61,875 nt of DNA. It comes from Bacteroidales bacterium. Its GTDB lineage: Bacteria > Bacteroidota > Bacteroidia > Bacteroidales > P3. Shown here in pieces: positions 59,040-61,875 of the stretch. The notes under the pieces were generated by a model that saw only the letters and a program-made list of their open reading frames with translations, had not been told where the DNA came from and did not search any database. Each line of letters starts with the position of its first letter. Positions within the stretch are counted from its first letter, which is position 1. The stretch lies in contig JAISPZ010000137.1 in assembly GCA_031274555.1 (NCBI GenBank), forward strand, positions 1-61,875. The letters run 5' to 3'. Both the position numbers and the translations under genes were made by a program.

Positions 59040-61115
59040 ATGAAACTAAAATCACTACTTACGCTCATGCTCGCTATCGTATTGGCGCAGCCTGTAGTCG
59101 CACAAAAACAAAGCGCCTACAACTATCAACGCGCATACGAGCTTATCGTTGAACAAGAAGATATTGATAATGGTCTAAAATACCTAAATCAATACCTGTT
59201 GGATAATCCGAAAGATGCAGACGGATACTATCTGCGTGCATTAACATATAACTATAAATTGGAGGAGTATGCACTTGCTTTATCGGATTGCAGCAATGCT
59301 ATAAAATATGTACCTTCAAATGACAAAGGTCCGCTAAGTCTGGCGTATGAAATGAGGGCTTCAATATATGAAAAAATTGAAGAATACGAAAAAGCAGAGT
59401 CCGACTATTTGACAGCATTAAAATATAATCCGAAATCAACTGATTTATTGATGGATATTATCAATATGTACTTACGTCGAGAACAATACGACAAAGCCGA
59501 ACAGTATTGCTTACAATTATCTAAAATAGACGATTCAGATGTGCGGGCTATAGTCGGTCTTGGAGTAATTGCAAGGGAGAGAGATAACGATAACAATAAA
59601 GCAATAACGTATTTCGATAAGGCAATAAAATACTCGCCCTCGTACACGTACGCACATTCGCAAAGAGCACAGTCCCTTTACAATCTCAAACGCTACAAAG
59701 AAGCATTTGACGAAGTTATTTATGTGCTTACTAATTCTGAAAGTGGTGATGAAATTACAAATTATTTGTTTGTTTCAATACTTCGGGATTCTCCTGCCGA
59801 TGTTGTAAGGGTTATGAACCAACAAATTCGTGACGACAAAGATAATTGGGCTTGGTATTCGGGTCGAGGTACTGCTTATCTGAGTCTTAAAGAGTACGAT
59901 AAAGCAATCAAAGATTACACCAAAGCGGAAGAAATTTTGGAAAATAACGATGCGGGACAATACAAAAATATAATGTATGTTTACCAAGCTATGGGCGACT
60001 ATAAAACCGCATTGCAATATATCAACAAGGCAATAAGCGTGGCTGTGGATAAGGATATAATCAATGATAGTCCAAATCTTTATGTACTTAGAGCGTCTAT
60101 CAATTGGGGGTTAGGGGATATTGATAAAGTAATAGAAGATTGCAGTGCTGCGATAGAGGCGTATCCTACTTATGCTTATGCATACACGCGTAGAGGACGT
60201 GCATATAGAGCGTTGGGACAGTACAACAGGGCACTTGAAGATTTTAACGAGGCGTTGGATATTGATGAAGAAGATGTTACTGCTTTGCTGTATAGGGGTC
60301 GGGTGCTTGATAAATTGGGTAAAAAAGAGCAGGCAAAAAAAGATTACGAGGCAATTGTTAGCATTGATACGGCAATTTATTATATTTCTTATAAGATATA
60401 CGGACTGTTTCACTTGGGTAGAACTGATGAAGCGATTGCATGGTTAAATAGAATCCTTGAGAAATATCCAGAAGAAGCGGCTTACGAGGCTGCCTGTCTG
60501 TATTCTCTGATGAACAACAAAGATAGCGCGATAAAATATTTGGAAATTTCTTTTGAGAGTGGTGAGCAAAGAGATTTTTATCATGTTAGTATGGATGATG
60601 ATTTGGATAATATTCGAGAAACAGCTGAATACAAAAATCTTATAAGCAAGTATGATAATAGAAACAGCTTTGCGGATGTTGCAGGCGGTTTGATAGATGA
60701 TAATGATTATGTAGAGAAGACAACTGTCATTAAAATGAAGAAAGCGGGTGGTATCTTTGAAATTCCTTGTGAAATCAACGGTTTGAAGTTGAAGGGTTAT
60801 TTCGACAGTGGGGCTTCGGATATTTCGATTTCATTGACAGAGGCGAATTTTATGTTGAAAAATGATTACCTCAAACAATCCGACATCTTGGGAAAAACTT
60901 CGTATCTCATAGCTAATGGTGATATTGCAGAGGGTACAGTCATCAACTTAAAGGAAGTTAAACTTGGTGATTTTTCTCTTAAAAATGTTAAAGCCTCTGT
61001 GGTGCACAATCAAAATGCTCCGATATTATTGGGTCAAACTGCCCTCAAGCGTTTCGCCAAAATCGAAATCAACAACGAAACGTCAGAATTAAAGATTGTC
61101 TATAAGGGGAAGTGA
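59040..61115 (+). CDS. Exported TPR protein with C-terminal retropepsin-like aspartic protease domain
   Basis: About 691 residues. Signal peptide (MKLKSLLTLMLAIVLAQPVVAQ), then about ten tetratricopeptide repeats (GYYLRALTYNYKLEEYALAL; YAYTRRGRAYRALGQYNRAL; AYEAACLYSLMNNKDSAIKYLE), to about residue 540. A retropepsin-type domain follows (FEIPCEINGLKLKGYFDSGASDISIS, catalytic FDSGA near 588; APILLGQTALKRFAKIEI near the end). Periplasmic or surface protein; target unknown. The same class of protease appears in the next gene on the opposite strand. Confidence 0.85.
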   Translation: MKLKSLLTLMLAIVLAQPVVAQKQSAYNYQRAYELIVEQEDIDNGLKYLNQYLLDNPKDADGYYLRALTYNYKLEEYALALSDCSNAIKYVPSNDKGPLSLAYEMRASIYEKIEEYEKAESDYLTALKYNPKSTDLLMDIINMYLRREQYDKAEQYCLQLSKIDDSDVRAIVGLGVIARERDNDNNKAITYFDKAIKYSPSYTYAHSQRAQSLYNLKRYKEAFDEVIYVLTNSESGDEITNYLFVSILRDSPADVVRVMNQQIRDDKDNWAWYSGRGTAYLSLKEYDKAIKDYTKAEEILENNDAGQYKNIMYVYQAMGDYKTALQYINKAISVAVDKDIINDSPNLYVLRASINWGLGDIDKVIEDCSAAIEAYPTYAYAYTRRGRAYRALGQYNRALEDFNEALDIDEEDVTALLYRGRVLDKLGKKEQAKKDYEAIVSIDTAIYYISYKIYGLFHLGRTDEAIAWLNRILEKYPEEAAYEAACLYSLMNNKDSAIKYLEISFESGEQRDFYHVSMDDDLDNIRETAEYKNLISKYDNRNSFADVAGGLIDDNDYVEKTTVIKMKKAGGIFEIPCEINGLKLKGYFDSGASDISISLTEANFMLKNDYLKQSDILGKTSYLIANGDIAEGTVINLKEVKLGDFSLKNVKASVVHNQNAPILLGQTALKRFAKIEINNETSELKIVYKGK

Positions 61116-61131
61116 TTTTCTTCGTGAGATA

Positions 61132-61500
61132 TTACGCTTTTTGCGTTTCGGCTGTAAAGTCGATTTTTTGCAGAGATGGAACACGGAAACTCATGAGCGT
61201 TTGACCTCCAAAATTGGTTACGGCAAAGTCGCCCATAGTTATGATATTCATCCCAATAAGCAAACCAACGCTGTTGTCAGCCGACAACTCATCACATTCG
61301 GTTACTTGAGTGTTAATAGTAATATTCCTGTTGTCGAGGGTGATATTCACAAAATATACATTCACTTCCCTCTCACCGTGAACGCCACGAACGCGAGTCA
61401 TCTTAACAGGGAGTAGCCCTAATGTAGCGGCTGTATTTCGAGCAATGCCTGCGTTTAGGTGCGTTAAGGCGTGCACTTGCACTGTCTTTTTATCACTCAT
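61132..61500 (-). CDS. Retropepsin-like protein with degenerate active site
   Basis: About 122 residues. The second half is typical of single-lobe bacterial retropepsins (VYFVNITLDNRNITINTQVTECDEL ... VGLLIGMNIITMGDFAVTNFGGQTLMSFRVPS). At the place of the catalytic D-T/S-G-A motif it reads THLNAGIARNTAATLGL, so the aspartate is missing and the N-terminus appears replaced. Probably inactive. Follows the DUF5678-like gene by three bases on the same strand, a common pairing. Confidence 0.7.
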   Translation of the reverse strand: MSDKKTVQVHALTHLNAGIARNTAATLGLLPVKMTRVRGVHGEREVNVYFVNITLDNRNITINTQVTECDELSADNSVGLLIGMNIITMGDFAVTNFGGQTLMSFRVPSLQKIDFTAETQKA

Positions 61501-61503
61501 ACG

Positions 61504-61740
61504 TTACGCAAAAATAACCTTTGAATGGAATGTTTGAGTGTAGGCATCCTCGCCCGCTGTGCACTCCTGAACCAAGAATGTTCCTAATTTGTACTTGCTC
61601 TCAAGATCAAATACCGCCTGCTCAAAATCATCGTAGTCACCGACAACATCCTCGCCGACTATACCGATAAATCGTCCCTCATATTTCTTTAGCAATTCGT
61701 CCTGATGGTCGAGATAAAATTTAAATTCTTTGTTAAGCAT
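61504..61740 (-). CDS. DUF5678-like small protein
   Basis: About 78 residues from the ATG at 61740: MLNKEFKFYLDHQDELLKKY then EGRFIGIVGEDVVGDYDDFEQAV and LGTFLVQECTAGEDAYTQTFHS. Matches small DUF5678-type proteins that accompany retropepsin-like genes. An upstream GTG start would run into the promoter and is unlikely. A -7-type element (TATATTTG, 61745-61752) ends only four bases before the ATG. Confidence 0.7.
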   Translation of the reverse strand: MLNKEFKFYLDHQDELLKKYEGRFIGIVGEDVVGDYDDFEQAVFDLESKYKLGTFLVQECTAGEDAYTQTFHSKVIFA

Positions 61741-61755
61741 ACAGCAAATATACAC

Positions 61756-61820
61756 GAAATTTTTGAATTACACACAGACGAATAAAAATCTTGTCAAAAT
61801 TCTAAAATTTATAGAGGAAA
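61756..61820. repeat. Third copy (R3) of the uvrC-downstream 64-bp repeat
   Basis: GAATTACACACAGACGAATAAAAATCTTGTC and AAAATTTATAGAGGAAA match R1/R2 (55075-55195) with a short insertion. It is followed at 61848-61875 by bases resembling the uvrC HhH region (GTGAAGAAA...CTGTTAAA), 24 of 28 matching 56274 onward, cut by the window end. Confidence 0.85.
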
Positions 61821-61875
61821 GTTACAAAATCCTAATGCTTCGCTTTTGTGAAGAAATGGTTGCGCTACTGTTAAA

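Noticed and set aside
1-61875. tRNA, rRNA, transposase, integrase or phage structural genes
   Set aside because: None found on reading both strands and the gaps. Mobile character is inferred only from repeats and gene remnants.

Overview
The window looks like a chromosomal segment of an AT-rich member of the Bacteroidota, probably Bacteroidales. The evidence is a SusC/SusD pair, several secreted proteins with type IX secretion (T9SS) C-terminal sorting domains, a gldH-type gliding/T9SS lipoprotein next to a PSP1/RicT gene, Bacteroidota-style -7 promoter elements (TAnnTTTG), and almost no Shine-Dalgarno sequences. I see no rRNA, tRNA, CRISPR array or transposase.

Layout. (1) 1-5.6 kb: glutamine synthetase, biotin-protein ligase, protein-isoaspartate methyltransferase, a Gfo/Idh/MocA-fold protein and a TonB-type protein, separated by tandem and dispersed repeats. 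(2) 5.6-36.3 kb: a large polysaccharide utilisation locus (PUL), best read as an alginate PUL. On the minus strand lie susC, susD and a glycan-binding lipoprotein. Divergently on the plus strand lie a 1490-residue secreted multidomain protein, a PL17-type oligoalginate lyase, an unknown secreted protein, a PL6 lyase, an SGNH acetylesterase, a GntR regulator, a second PL6 lyase, KdgF, an MFS uronate transporter, an SDR, a T9SS-exported alpha/beta esterase, a jelly-roll lyase-like protein, a PL38/PL5-type alginate lyase, KduI, Eda, KdgK and a KduD-like SDR. In this scheme the lyases cut polyuronate into unsaturated uronates. KdgF and KduI linearise and isomerise them, the SDRs reduce them to 2-keto-3-deoxygluconate (KDG), KdgK phosphorylates KDG, and Eda splits KDPG into pyruvate and glyceraldehyde-3-phosphate. 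The two esterase-like genes suggest an O-acetylated substrate such as bacterial alginate. (3) 36.3-47 kb: secreted T9SS-type proteins, a decayed KilA-N/RelE-Phd patch, an intact AbiEi/AbiEii type IV toxin-antitoxin pair between 74-bp direct repeats, a two-domain Rid-family protein, a gliding-type C-terminal-domain protein and an exported flavodoxin-like protein.

(4) 47-55 kb: housekeeping genes. These are a class A penicillin-binding protein, a PSP1/RicT-GldH in-frame fusion, DNA polymerase III delta', a LysE-type exporter, and uvrC with a duplicated N-terminal extension. (5) 55-61.9 kb: an accessory zone. A broken second AbiE-type pair sits between two copies of the 3' end of uvrC (212 bp, colinear, apparently diverged mainly at synonymous sites). 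It is followed by a tandem pair of phage-polyvalent-type proteins, small membrane proteins, a TPR-aspartyl protease, a degenerate retropepsin and a DUF5678-like protein. The last bases appear to enter another repeat plus a uvrC-like fragment.

The points most worth a second look are the acetylated-polyuronate reading of the PUL, its unknown secreted protein, the uvrC 3'-end duplication around a toxin-antitoxin remnant, the long-repeat-flanked AbiE module with a perfect 17-bp operator-like palindrome, the KilA-N/RelE deletion scar, and the RicT-GldH fusion. All family assignments come from reading the sequence and motif recall. No database search was run.
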